The notes under the pieces are model-generated. The model did not search any database. It was not told where the DNA came from and saw only the letters and a program-made list of their open reading frames with translations. A DNA stretch of 8,929 bases from Deltaproteobacteria bacterium (GTDB lineage: Bacteria; Desulfobacterota; Desulfarculia; Adiutricales; Adiutricaceae), in the NCBI GenBank assembly GCA_031278795.1, contig JAITJT010000052.1, positions 1-8,929 on the forward strand, in the 5' to 3' direction. Positions 1 through 6,438 of the stretch are shown piece by piece (the stretch's first letter is position 1; each line of letters starts with the position of its first letter). The translations under genes and the position numbers were made by a program.

Positions 1-298
1 GTTCTAGTTATTTAAGGCTAAAACAAAAGAAGATTTGAAAATCATAAAGGTAAGGGGGTACTAATAATGATAATAATGTTAAAGGACGTGAATAAACTTC
101 TTGATTGATGTTTTGCGCATCCGTTTACAAAGAGCTAGAAGTCAAGAAGCTCTCGCAAAAAAGTTTTTCCATGGATTTATTTTGTGAGCGATCTTTATTC
201 ATTGTGTCTGATAATTAAAGTGATGAGAGCGTCTTTAATTTAGCGGCTTTGAACTCCCGTAGGCGACTCATATATTGTTCCACAACTGAGGCTCTTAT
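1..298. other. AT-rich gap with no supported gene
   Basis: No reading frame on either strand gives a recognisable protein. The longest ATG-started frame noticed on the plus strand (108-218, 35 codons) resembles no family I know. The minus-strand frames continuing from the IS630 fragment at 302 soon lose any similarity to the transposase. This stretch is probably eroded intergenic or former mobile-element DNA, but the sequence itself only shows absence of a convincing gene. Confidence 0.5.
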
Positions 299-301
299 GT
301 G

Positions 302-600
302 TTAAATTTTGCGTTTGTGGTGATAAAGCTCAAAAACGTCTTTCATAGAGGATACATTTTCGGCGTTGTTCTCCGGAAGGGATCTTGTAATATTTCTTAT
401 GCTAAAGGTCCAATTTCGCTTTTTTTAGCGTCCTTTGTACGCTCATGGGCGATATTCCATTGGGGGCAATGCCTAATTCCACCAGCTTGTCAGCCAAGAG
501 ACGCACAGTCCATCTGGCTCTTCCTTGAGGGTGGGGCTGAACAGGCCTTAAGCCAAGCAAATGCGTCTACAAAAGGCGATTTTTCAAGCAACATATAGGC
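302..600 (-). pseudogene. IS630-family transposase fragment, frameshifted
   Basis: Read on the minus strand, this stretch carries the helix-turn-helix region of an IS630-type transposase split over changing frames. ACSAPP (around 546-529) is followed, after a frameshift near 528, by QGRARWTVRLLADKLVELG and then SVQRTLKKAKLDL, ended by TAG at 402-404. Past that stop the same frame gives YYKIPSGE. After a second shift near 361-374 it gives NNAENVSSMKDVFELY, then TAA at 302-304. These blocks follow the order known in IS630 transposases (RWTLRLLADKLVEL, TLKKNELKP, IPPEQNAEFVAAMEDVLEVY). The N-terminal part and the whole DDE catalytic domain are missing, so it cannot be active. The similarity between 546 and 600 is weak. 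A 99-codon GTG-started frame on the opposite strand (299-598) is antisense to this and is not a gene. Family call from remembered motifs; no search was run. Confidence 0.8.
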
Positions 601-630
601 AAAATTGTAATTTATGCTACTAAAACGCGC

Positions 631-657
631 AAAAAATCCTAATTTTTGGGATTTTTT
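631..657. terminator. Terminator-like inverted repeat after the efflux operon
   Basis: Nine-base arms AAAAAATCC (631-639) and GGATTTTTT (649-657) flank a 9-nt loop. Either strand ends in a U-rich arm, with eight T at 652-659 on the plus strand. It lies 36 bp beyond the permease stop, where an operon terminator is expected. The stem has only three G:C pairs, so strength is doubtful. Confidence 0.4.
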
Positions 658-692
658 TTGTTGGCTTTAGAGGTATTTTTTTTGTCTTAGGC

Positions 693-1916
693 TCACTGAT
701 ACCTTAGGGCCTCTATGGGATTCTGGCCCGATGCCTTCCAGGCCGGGTAGAAGCCGAAGAAGAGGCCTGTTAAAAGTGAGACGGTGAAGGAGAGGGTAAG
801 GGAGAAAGCGGTCACGTAGACGCTTATGTGCCAGATGTAGGAGACAAGGAAGGCGCCTAAAGAGCCCATGAGGAGCCCTAAGAGCCCTCCGGTGACTGAT
901 ACCAGCATGGCTTCCAGGATGAACTGGGTGAGGATGTCTTTTTTTCTGGCGCCAATTGCCAGGCGAATGCCTATCTCCCTGGTTCTCTCGGTAACTGACA
1001 CGAGCATAATGTTCATGATACCAATACCACCCACGGCTAGAGAGACCGAGGCGATGGCGCCTAAGAGGAGGGTCATGGCCCGGGCGGTCTCCTCGGCGGA
1101 TTCCATCACCGCCGAGAGGTTGTTGATGAAAAAATCGTCCTCGTCTTCCGGGTTGGTTATGTGGTGGCGCTCGCGCATGAGGGTGCGCATGTCCTCTTGG
1201 ATCATGTTCATGTCCACGCCGTCTTTGGCCTTCACCATAATCATACGCACCATGCCCTGGAAGTGGGTGCCCTGGAGGAAGCGCGAGAAGGTGGTGAAGG
1301 GCACTATGGCCGTGTCGTCTTGGTCACGGCCGTCCAGGCTCTGGCCCTTGGCGGCCAGGACTCCGGTCACCACAAAGGGCACGGTACCTACCCGGATGGT
1401 GACACCCAAGGGGTCCGAGCTCCCGAATAGCTCCTTTACCGTGGACTTACCCAGCCAGATGAGCCTGGCGGCTGACTGCACGTCCAGGTAGTCCATGGGC
1501 CTGCCGTCCTCCACATCCCAAGATCGCACGGTTAGGTAGTCCTGGTTAACGCCCATGACCGAGGTGTTCCAGTTTTGGCCGGCGGCTATTATCTGGAGGT
1601 TGGAGAAGGCCACCGGAGAGACGGCCTCTATGCCGTCCAGCTCTAAAATTGCTTCACCGTCTGACTCCTTTAAGGTGGGGCGGCTACCGGATCCGGTGCG
1701 GGCCCCGGAGGTGCTCTGGAAGCCGGCCAGGATGATGAAGATGTTGGTGCCCATGGCGTCCACCTGTTTCTTGATGGTGACCCGGGTGCCCTCTCCCACG
1801 GCCAGCATGAGAACCACGGCCCCCACCCCGATTATCATGCCCAGCATGGTAAGCGAGGTGCGCATGCGGTTGGCGCCCATGGCCCTCACCGCTTCCCAGA
1901 GCATCGCGAAGAGCAT
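693..1916 (-). CDS. MacB/FtsX-type ABC transporter permease
   Basis: Inner-membrane permease of a MacB-family (mechanotransmission) ABC exporter, 407 residues. A first membrane helix (about 21-41) follows the typical N-terminal amphipathic segment. A large periplasmic core domain (about 45-275) includes the family-like stretch around GRDQDDTAIVPF (196-207). The C-terminal FtsX domain has three more helices (about 281-306, 334-361, 367-390), the conserved ERTREIGIRLAIGARKKDI segment (310-328) and the usual ending YPAWKASGQNPIEALRY. Length is normal for a stand-alone permease. E. coli MacB fuses this domain to its ATPase; here they are separate, as in the YknY/YknZ arrangement. The start overlaps the ATPase stop (TAATG) and has a perfect AGGAGG upstream, implying translational coupling. 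Family is certain; the substrate (macrolide, peptide, lipid or siderophore) cannot be told from sequence. Confidence 0.93.
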   Translation of the reverse strand: MLFAMLWEAVRAMGANRMRTSLTMLGMIIGVGAVVLMLAVGEGTRVTIKKQVDAMGTNIFIILAGFQSTSGARTGSGSRPTLKESDGEAILELDGIEAVSPVAFSNLQIIAAGQNWNTSVMGVNQDYLTVRSWDVEDGRPMDYLDVQSAARLIWLGKSTVKELFGSSDPLGVTIRVGTVPFVVTGVLAAKGQSLDGRDQDDTAIVPFTTFSRFLQGTHFQGMVRMIMVKAKDGVDMNMIQEDMRTLMRERHHITNPEDEDDFFINNLSAVMESAEETARAMTLLLGAIASVSLAVGGIGIMNIMLVSVTERTREIGIRLAIGARKKDILTQFILEAMLVSVTGGLLGLLMGSLGAFLVSYIWHISVYVTAFSLTLSFTVSLLTGLFFGFYPAWKASGQNPIEALRYQ

Positions 1917-2632
1917 TACATGATCCTCCTATTCTCCACCGGGCCATCCTCCACCAGCATGCCGTCCCGGAAGCGCACCAGCCTCTTGGCGCAGACGGCC
2001 ACGTCCGGCTCGTGGGTTACCACTATGAGGGTAAGGCCCTCGTTATTGAGGCTGGTGAAAAGCGCCATAATCTCATCGGATGTCTGGCTGTCCAGGTTTC
2101 CGGTGGGCTCGTCAGCTAGGATAAGAGAGGGTTTACCCACCAGGGCCCTGGCTATGGCGGCCCGCTGCTGCTGGCCGCCAGAGACCTGGCTGGGGCGGTG
2201 GTGGGACCACTTGTCGAGACCCACCTTTTTTAGCATCTCCATGGCCCTAGTTTTGCGCTCGGCGCTATCCACCCTGGCGTAGAGCAGTGGAAGGCCCACG
2301 TTCTCCAAGAGATCCGCCTTGGGTAGCAGATTGAAGCCCTGGAACACGAATCCCAAAAATAGGTTGCGCCTGGATGCCAGCTGGTCCTGGCTGAGATGGG
2401 CCACATCCTCTCCCAAGAGCTCATATACCCCGGATGAGGGTGTATCCAAACAGCCCAGGATGTTCATGAAGGTGGACTTACCGGAGCCAGAGGGGCCCAT
2501 GATGGAGACGAACTCCCCCTCCTTAAGCTCAAAGTTCACCCCGTGAAGCACCTCAAAGGCCCCGGCGTCAGTCACGTAGGACTTCTTCAAGTCCTTGGTT
2601 TCGATTACTATCTTCTTATCGCTACTAGACAC
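1916..2632 (-). CDS. MacB/LolD-type ABC transporter ATPase
   Basis: Cytoplasmic ATPase of the exporter, 238 residues, powering the permease encoded next. All ABC motifs are intact: Walker A GPSGSGKST (46-54), Q-loop Gln98 in FVFQGFNLL, signature VSGGQQQR (150-157), Walker B ILADEP (171-176) followed by the D-loop NLDS (179-182), and the H-loop His207 in VTHEPD. The FQGFNLLP and EPTGNLDS wording is typical of the LolD/MacB/FtsE clade. The start is GTG at 2632 in a 20-bp gap after the adaptor stop; only a weak AGAAAGAA lies upstream, so reinitiation from the adaptor may help expression. No better in-frame start exists because the frame is closed shortly upstream. The stop TAA shares one base with the permease ATG. 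Family call is secure, substrate unknown. Confidence 0.95.
   Translation of the reverse strand: MSSSDKKIVIETKDLKKSYVTDAGAFEVLHGVNFELKEGEFVSIMGPSGSGKSTFMNILGCLDTPSSGVYELLGEDVAHLSQDQLASRRNLFLGFVFQGFNLLPKADLLENVGLPLLYARVDSAERKTRAMEMLKKVGLDKWSHHRPSQVSGGQQQRAAIARALVGKPSLILADEPTGNLDSQTSDEIMALFTSLNNEGLTLIVVTHEPDVAVCAKRLVRFRDGMLVEDGPVENRRIM
1925..1930 (-). promoter_or_regulatory. Shine-Dalgarno AGGAGG of the permease
   Basis: AGGAGG on the minus strand, eight bases before the permease ATG at 1916 and inside the last codons of the ATPase (its Arg-Arg). It fixes the permease start and supports coupling with the TAATG overlap. Confidence 0.85.
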
Positions 2633-2652
2633 TTCTTTCTAACCCCGCTACC

Positions 2653-3966
2653 CTAGCGCCTGGGCCCGCCGCCGGCTGTGGAGAAGAGCGTGCCTTGGGT
2701 GTTGGTGGCCGTTATGTCACTTATGATGACCTGGTCACCCGCTTTCAGGTTTCCACCCTTCACCACCGTGTAGCGCAGGTCGGTCGCGCCCAGTAAGACG
2801 TCCACCTCCTTGGGCTTGTTGTCGCTTCCTAGGATATAGATCTTTCCCTTGGTGGGAGGGTCGTCTTCAGAGGGAATGGCGTAAGCCGCGGCTGTCTTGA
2901 TGTCCTCTTTGATTGTAACGTGGTCAGAATCCCCCTCTTCCCCTGTTTCCTCTCCTTCCTTACTACTGCTACTAGGAGCCGCCGGAGCGGCCTCCTCTCC
3001 TCCACCACTACCTCCAGTGCTCGCGGCCATGGTCATGGGAGTGGCGCTTTCACCCGCCGGCCTAAAGTTTAAGGCCGAGTTGGGGATGAGTAGGGCGTTA
3101 TCCTCCCGGTAGAGCTCTATGTCCACGTAGGCGGTCATGCCGGGTAAAAGAGACAGATCTGGGTTATTAACGTCCACCACCACGTCATAAGTTACTACGT
3201 TGGAAGTAACAGTGGGATTGAGGCGTATCTGCCTCACCTTACCCTCGAAGGATTTACCTGGATAGGCGTCCACGTTAAAAGACACCTTTAGCCCGGGTGT
3301 GAGCCTTCCTATATCAGCCTCCGCGAAGCTCGCGTTAATCTGCATCTTCGAGAGGTCTTGGGCGATGTTTATGAGCGTGGGAGTCTGGAAGCTAGCGGCC
3401 ACGGTCTGCCCCACGTCCACCGCCTTGTCGATTACCACCCCGTCAACCGGGGAGACAATCTTGGTGTTATTGAGGTTATAGACCTCTTGGGCCAAGGTGG
3501 CCTGCTGCTGGGCCACCTGGGCCTTGGCGATCTCTAAATTGGCCGAGGCCGTATCCAGCTCTTCCTGAGGTGACGATTTAGCCGCAAAGAGCTTCTGCTG
3601 GCGGTCGTACTTCACCTGGGCCAATCTCATCTGGGCCTCGGATGCCGCCAAGTTGGCGTTGGCCATCTGAACCTTGGCCGCGAAGAGCTGATCGTCTAAC
3701 ACCAACAAGGGATCGCCGGCCTTCACCTCGTCGTTGTAGTCCACCATGATTTCCCTGATGGTTCCGGATATCTGGGTGCCCACGCTCACGACACTCACCG
3801 GGTTTAAGGTTCCAGTCGCAGATACCGCAATGCGCAGCTGATTTATGATAGCCCGCTGCGTCCTGTAGGAGGACACCTGGTTTCTTCCGGTAAAGGGCCT
3901 GAAGATTAAGAGAAACGCGAGTACCAAAGCCACAAGGATGATTATTAATAAGAGCTTTTTCCGCAT
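2653..3966 (-). CDS. MacA/HlyD-type periplasmic adaptor (membrane fusion protein)
   Basis: Periplasmic adaptor linking the ABC pump to an outer-membrane channel, 437 residues. A basic N-terminus and one membrane helix (about 5-22) act as an uncleaved anchor; there is no lipobox cysteine. Then come the first half of the lipoyl/barrel-sandwich domain (about 55-95), a coiled-coil hairpin (about 96-165), its second half with NTKIVSPVDGVVIDKAVDVGQTV (167-189), a beta-barrel (about 205-285) and a membrane-proximal domain (about 290-300 plus 373-420). The hairpin tip holds R122 and L126, with Ser131/132 near the usual TolC-contact serine, whose position is Pro133. Residues about 304-372 form a Gly/Ser/Glu-rich insertion that splits the membrane-proximal domain and makes the protein longer than E. 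coli MacA (371 residues). The ATG at 3966 has AAAAGG five bases upstream. First gene of the operon. Confidence 0.93.
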   Translation of the reverse strand: MRKKLLLIIILVALVLAFLLIFRPFTGRNQVSSYRTQRAIINQLRIAVSATGTLNPVSVVSVGTQISGTIREIMVDYNDEVKAGDPLLVLDDQLFAAKVQMANANLAASEAQMRLAQVKYDRQQKLFAAKSSPQEELDTASANLEIAKAQVAQQQATLAQEVYNLNNTKIVSPVDGVVIDKAVDVGQTVAASFQTPTLINIAQDLSKMQINASFAEADIGRLTPGLKVSFNVDAYPGKSFEGKVRQIRLNPTVTSNVVTYDVVVDVNNPDLSLLPGMTAYVDIELYREDNALLIPNSALNFRPAGESATPMTMAASTGGSGGGEEAAPAAPSSSSKEGEETGEEGDSDHVTIKEDIKTAAAYAIPSEDDPPTKGKIYILGSDNKPKEVDVLLGATDLRYTVVKGGNLKAGDQVIISDITATNTQGTLFSTAGGGPRR

Positions 3967-3985
3967 GGTTGCCTTTTGGATTTCG

Positions 3986-4014
3986 ATTATATGTTGAGAT
4001 GTTTTTGGTGTTTA
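3986..4014 (-). promoter_or_regulatory. Candidate sigma-70 promoter of the efflux operon
   Basis: On the minus strand TAAACA (4009-4014, 4 of 6 to TTGACA) and a perfect TATAAT (3986-3991) are spaced by 17 bp. Transcription would begin near 3979, giving a leader of only about 13 nt that still contains the AAAAGG ribosome site at 3972-3977. The surrounding DNA is AT-rich, so chance matches are possible. Confidence 0.4.
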
Positions 4015-4086
4015 TATTTATAGCTGACGTGGAAAGGTCAGAGTAAGATGCAAAATAAATTCAAGAAAACTATATAAGAAGTCAGT

Positions 4087-4124
4087 TAAGAGTCATGATA
4101 GCTTTGAGATAAGAGTCATGATAG
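4087..4124. repeat. Two 15-bp direct repeats, 23-bp period
   Basis: TAAGAGTCATGATAG occurs perfectly at 4087-4101 and 4110-4124. Each copy contains the palindrome TCATGA. They lie about 75-110 bp upstream of the candidate efflux promoter, where an activator or repressor could bind, but nothing in the window encodes a regulator. Confidence 0.6.
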
Positions 4125-4301
4125 ATTTTAGATATCTAACATAAATCTTTCATATATCTTTTATTTAGCTTTCATATAGCACTCATATAGCTTTGCCGGT
4201 ACATAAAACATTAAAGACAATAATCATAATAAAAAAGAACGAGTGCGTAAGCGCTTTTCTATCCATTAGAAGTGCACATATATTAATGAAAATCTGAAAA
4301 A

Positions 4302-4380
4302 TTAAAAAAAAGGAAAATGGAAAATGGAAAATGAAAAAAAAAAGAAAATGGAAAAAAGGAAACAGGAAAAAAGAAAATGA
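4302..4380. repeat. Purine-rich low-complexity tract
   Basis: The plus strand is almost entirely A and G, with three tandem copies of GGAAAAT at 4312-4332 and looser A-runs and GGAAAA-like words after them. The complementary, transcribed-sense strand for the neighbouring genes is therefore a polypyrimidine tract. No coding frame or stable hairpin is visible. Confidence 0.7.
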
Positions 4381-4458
4381 GCTATGAACTTTAAGACTCT
4401 TAGTAAATTTCCAATCGCCTTTGTAAGATCGCTGAAGAATAAAAAAGAAAAAGATGAG

Positions 4459-4565
4459 AAACCTAAACGCTAAAGTCTACAATCTTAAAGCTAAAGTCTA
4501 AAATCTAAAATCTAAAATCTAAAATTAAAAATTAAAAATTAAAAATCTAAAATTAAAAAAATCTA
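4459..4565. repeat. Heptanucleotide tandem array, 14 units
   Basis: Fourteen consecutive 7-bp units in unbroken phase fill 4459-4556, with consensus near AAATCTA. In order they are AAACCTA, AACGCTA, AAGTCTA, CAATCTT, AAAGCTA, AAGTCTA, three AAATCTA, three AAATTAA, AAATCTA and AAATTAA. After a two-base shift a further AAATCTA (4559-4565) contains the nnr stop codon (TAG on the minus strand). Units become more uniform towards the gene. No terminator hairpin lies between the array and nnr. Confidence 0.85.
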
Positions 4566-6155
4566 AGTCTCAGTTGTAATTCCCCTTAGTTCTTCCCAGA
4601 CCTTGGGAATGAAGGGCTGAATTTCAGTGGGTGAGACCCCGTAGGGGCCCAAATGGACGGAGGCAATCTCAGCCGCCCTCCCGTGCACAAAGGCCGCGAG
4701 TATTGCCGCATGGAACTCGTCCATGCGCCGGGCCAGGAGCCCGCAGACCAAGCCAGTTAAAAGATCTCCTGAGCCGCCTGTGGATAGTATGGAGTCGCCA
4801 GTGGGGTTAATGGCGAAATCACCCTCCGGGCACATGGTGATGGTGTAGAAGCCCTTGAGGATAACCGTGGCTTCCGTCTTGGTAGCAAGTTCATAGGCAC
4901 AGGCCTGGCGGTCGACTATGTCCACGGCGTCTCTGGATAGGAGCCTTCCAGCCTCCCCCGGATGCGGGGTGATAACGGTTGGGTGGCGGCGTTTTTTCAA
5001 GAGACTAAGATGCCCAACTAGGTGGGTGAGGGCGTCCGCGTCCAAGACCAAAGGCACATCCACATGGTTGACGACTGCCCTGGTGAAGTCCCTGGCGCCG
5101 CTGGAAAGACCTAGGCCCGGGCCCAGGGCCACGGCGTTCTTTTCTTGGATAGCCGACAAGAAGTACGCGACGGAGTCCTTTTCCAGCTCATGGTGCTTCT
5201 CGGACTCAGGTAGGGAGATGGTCATGGAGGAGGTGAGCTTGGTGGCGATTATCTCACCTATACTTTCAGGGTGGATGGCGCTCACCAGGCCGCAGCCGGA
5301 CCTTAGGGCCCCTAGGGCCGATAAGACCAAGGCCCCGGACTTCCCAGGAGATCCACCGCATAGGGCAGCGTGCCCAAAGGTACCCTTGTGGCCGTCCCGG
5401 GGGCGTTTCGGAAGAATATTCCGAAGCAAAGTAAGATCACAGAGCCTCCCATTACAAGGCAAGGCCTTATAGACTTCCGGAGACAAGCCAATGTCCCCCA
5501 AGGCTAGGCTTCCGCAGAGCTTAGGACCCTCTCCTTGGAAAAATCCAATCTTATAGGTGGCCAAGGCCACCGTGAGGTCAGCTCTTATCACCGGGGCCAC
5601 AGCCACCCCGGTGTCTCCAGAGAGCCCGGAGGGGATGTCTACAGCGAGCACCTTGAAGTGGCGTCTTAGGGACGCCACGTGCTTAAGCACCCTAAGTATG
5701 GGTTTAGAGCTTAGGGTTCCATGAAGCCCGGTTCCCAAGAGGGCATCAATAAGTAGAAAGGTGTCTTCCAAGTCCGGAAGGGGATCCAACTCGGTTTGAA
5801 TCTTAAGGATAGGGATATTTAGGGACTTTACTATTTTTTGGTTCCAAAGGGCATCCCCCTCGGGTCTCTTTCCTGGATCCACCACAAAATAACACTCCAC
5901 CTTGTGGCCAAGGTTGTGGAAGAGCCTAGAGAGAACCCAGCCGTCGCCACCGTTGTTCCCCGGGCCAATTAAGACGCTTATCTTCTTAGAGGGGACCCTT
6001 AGCTCCGGAAAGAGCTCCAGGGCCTTGTGGAGGATGGAGTTTCCAGCGTTTTCCATCAAGACGAGCCCGGAAAAGTTGAACTTTTCCATGGCCAGCTGAT
6101 CCAAAGCCCTGGACTTCGCGTTGGTGGCTATGTAGGAAGGGATGCTCAAATGCAT
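4563..6155 (-). CDS. nnr: Bifunctional NAD(P)H-hydrate epimerase / ADP-dependent NAD(P)H-hydrate dehydratase
   Basis: Repairs damaged NADHX and NADPHX: the N-terminal half epimerises the R form to S, the C-terminal half dehydrates S-NAD(P)HX with ADP; both act in the cytoplasm. The YjeF-N epimerase (about 1-230) shows LVLMENAGN (31-39), GPGNNGGDGWVLSRLFHNLG (64-83), IDALLGTGLHG (136-146) and VDIPSGLSGDTG (172-183) with catalytic-type Asp173. The ribokinase-like dehydratase (about 245-525) shows HKGTFGHAALCGGSPGKSGA (256-275), ALGPGLG (343-349), LDADALT (371-377), TPHPGEAGRLL (396-406), LKGFYT (433-438) and STGGSGDLLTG (458-468). At 530 residues it is near the usual length of about 500. The ATG at 6155 is accepted because homologues begin shortly before this motif order, though no clear Shine-Dalgarno precedes it. 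A single-gene unit by spacing. Confidence 0.95.
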   Translation of the reverse strand: MHLSIPSYIATNAKSRALDQLAMEKFNFSGLVLMENAGNSILHKALELFPELRVPSKKISVLIGPGNNGGDGWVLSRLFHNLGHKVECYFVVDPGKRPEGDALWNQKIVKSLNIPILKIQTELDPLPDLEDTFLLIDALLGTGLHGTLSSKPILRVLKHVASLRRHFKVLAVDIPSGLSGDTGVAVAPVIRADLTVALATYKIGFFQGEGPKLCGSLALGDIGLSPEVYKALPCNGRLCDLTLLRNILPKRPRDGHKGTFGHAALCGGSPGKSGALVLSALGALRSGCGLVSAIHPESIGEIIATKLTSSMTISLPESEKHHELEKDSVAYFLSAIQEKNAVALGPGLGLSSGARDFTRAVVNHVDVPLVLDADALTHLVGHLSLLKKRRHPTVITPHPGEAGRLLSRDAVDIVDRQACAYELATKTEATVILKGFYTITMCPEGDFAINPTGDSILSTGGSGDLLTGLVCGLLARRMDEFHAAILAAFVHGRAAEIASVHLGPYGVSPTEIQPFIPKVWEELRGITTET

Positions 6156-6208
6156 AGGGTGCTTTTTATGTGGGGGATGGACTACCCAGAGGATTAGATT
6201 TCATTTAA

Positions 6209-6242
6209 AGCCAAGCTAAAAAGGCTTGGAGCCTTTTTGGCT
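6209..6242 (-). promoter_or_regulatory. Leader stem-loop upstream of nnr
   Basis: AAAAAGGC (6218-6225) and GCCTTTTT (6231-6238) form an 8-bp stem around a 5-nt loop, closed outside by AGCC/GGCT (6209-6212 with 6239-6242). The structure sits 54 bp before the nnr ATG and almost exactly at the predicted transcript start. It could be a weak terminator/attenuator or a 5-prime stabilising hairpin. The T-run lies inside the stem, so it is not a classic terminator. Confidence 0.45.
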
Positions 6243-6248
6243 GTAACC

Positions 6249-6277
6249 AGTGTAATATGAGGAAAGGCCTCTGTAAA
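6249..6277 (-). promoter_or_regulatory. Candidate sigma-70 promoter of nnr
   Basis: Minus-strand TTTACA (6272-6277, 5 of 6 to TTGACA) and TACACT (6249-6254, 4 of 6 to TATAAT) are exactly 17 bp apart, placing initiation near 6242 and giving an approximately 87-nt leader. It lies downstream of the strong terminator at 6369-6401, which is consistent with nnr having its own promoter. Confidence 0.4.
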
Positions 6278-6368
6278 GGAAAGACGGGAAAAGCTCCAAA
6301 AAAAGGAAGGATTCAAAAAGAGGGAGGCTTCTTAGAGGAAGAATAAAAGAGACGGAAAGAGCTGGAAA

Positions 6369-6401
6369 GAAAAAGCACGGGGGCCAGAGGCCCCCGTGCT
6401 T
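6369..6401 (-). terminator. Strong intrinsic terminator of the NYN gene
   Basis: A perfect 13-bp stem, arms 6373-6385 and 6389-6401 (AAGCACGGGGGCC and its complement), closes a 3-nt loop. On the minus strand it is followed by TTTTTCTTT. It lies 37 bp after the stop codon at 6439, so the NYN gene is terminated before nnr. Confidence 0.92.
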
Positions 6402-6438
6402 GGGAAAAGAGAGCTAAAAATGAAAGCTATTTTTTTTC

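Noticed and set aside
108..200. Possible helix-turn-helix-like reading (RIRLQRARSQEALAKKF) on the plus strand
   Set aside because: Only about 20 residues resemble an XRE-type start, the frame closes at once and there is no ribosome site; probably chance.
299..598. 99-codon plus-strand frame starting with GTG
   Set aside because: It is antisense to the IS630 transposase fragment, has no ribosome site and no recognisable protein features.
868..1491. 207-codon plus-strand frame
   Set aside because: Lies antisense within the permease gene; its composition (Ser/Arg/Met/Thr-rich) is the mirror of the real frame.
4459..4565. Heptad array as a CRISPR
   Set aside because: Units are 7 bp and directly adjacent, with no spacers and no cas genes nearby.
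4918..5472. 184-codon plus-strand frame
   Set aside because: Antisense to the dehydratase domain of nnr, whose motifs are complete on the minus strand.
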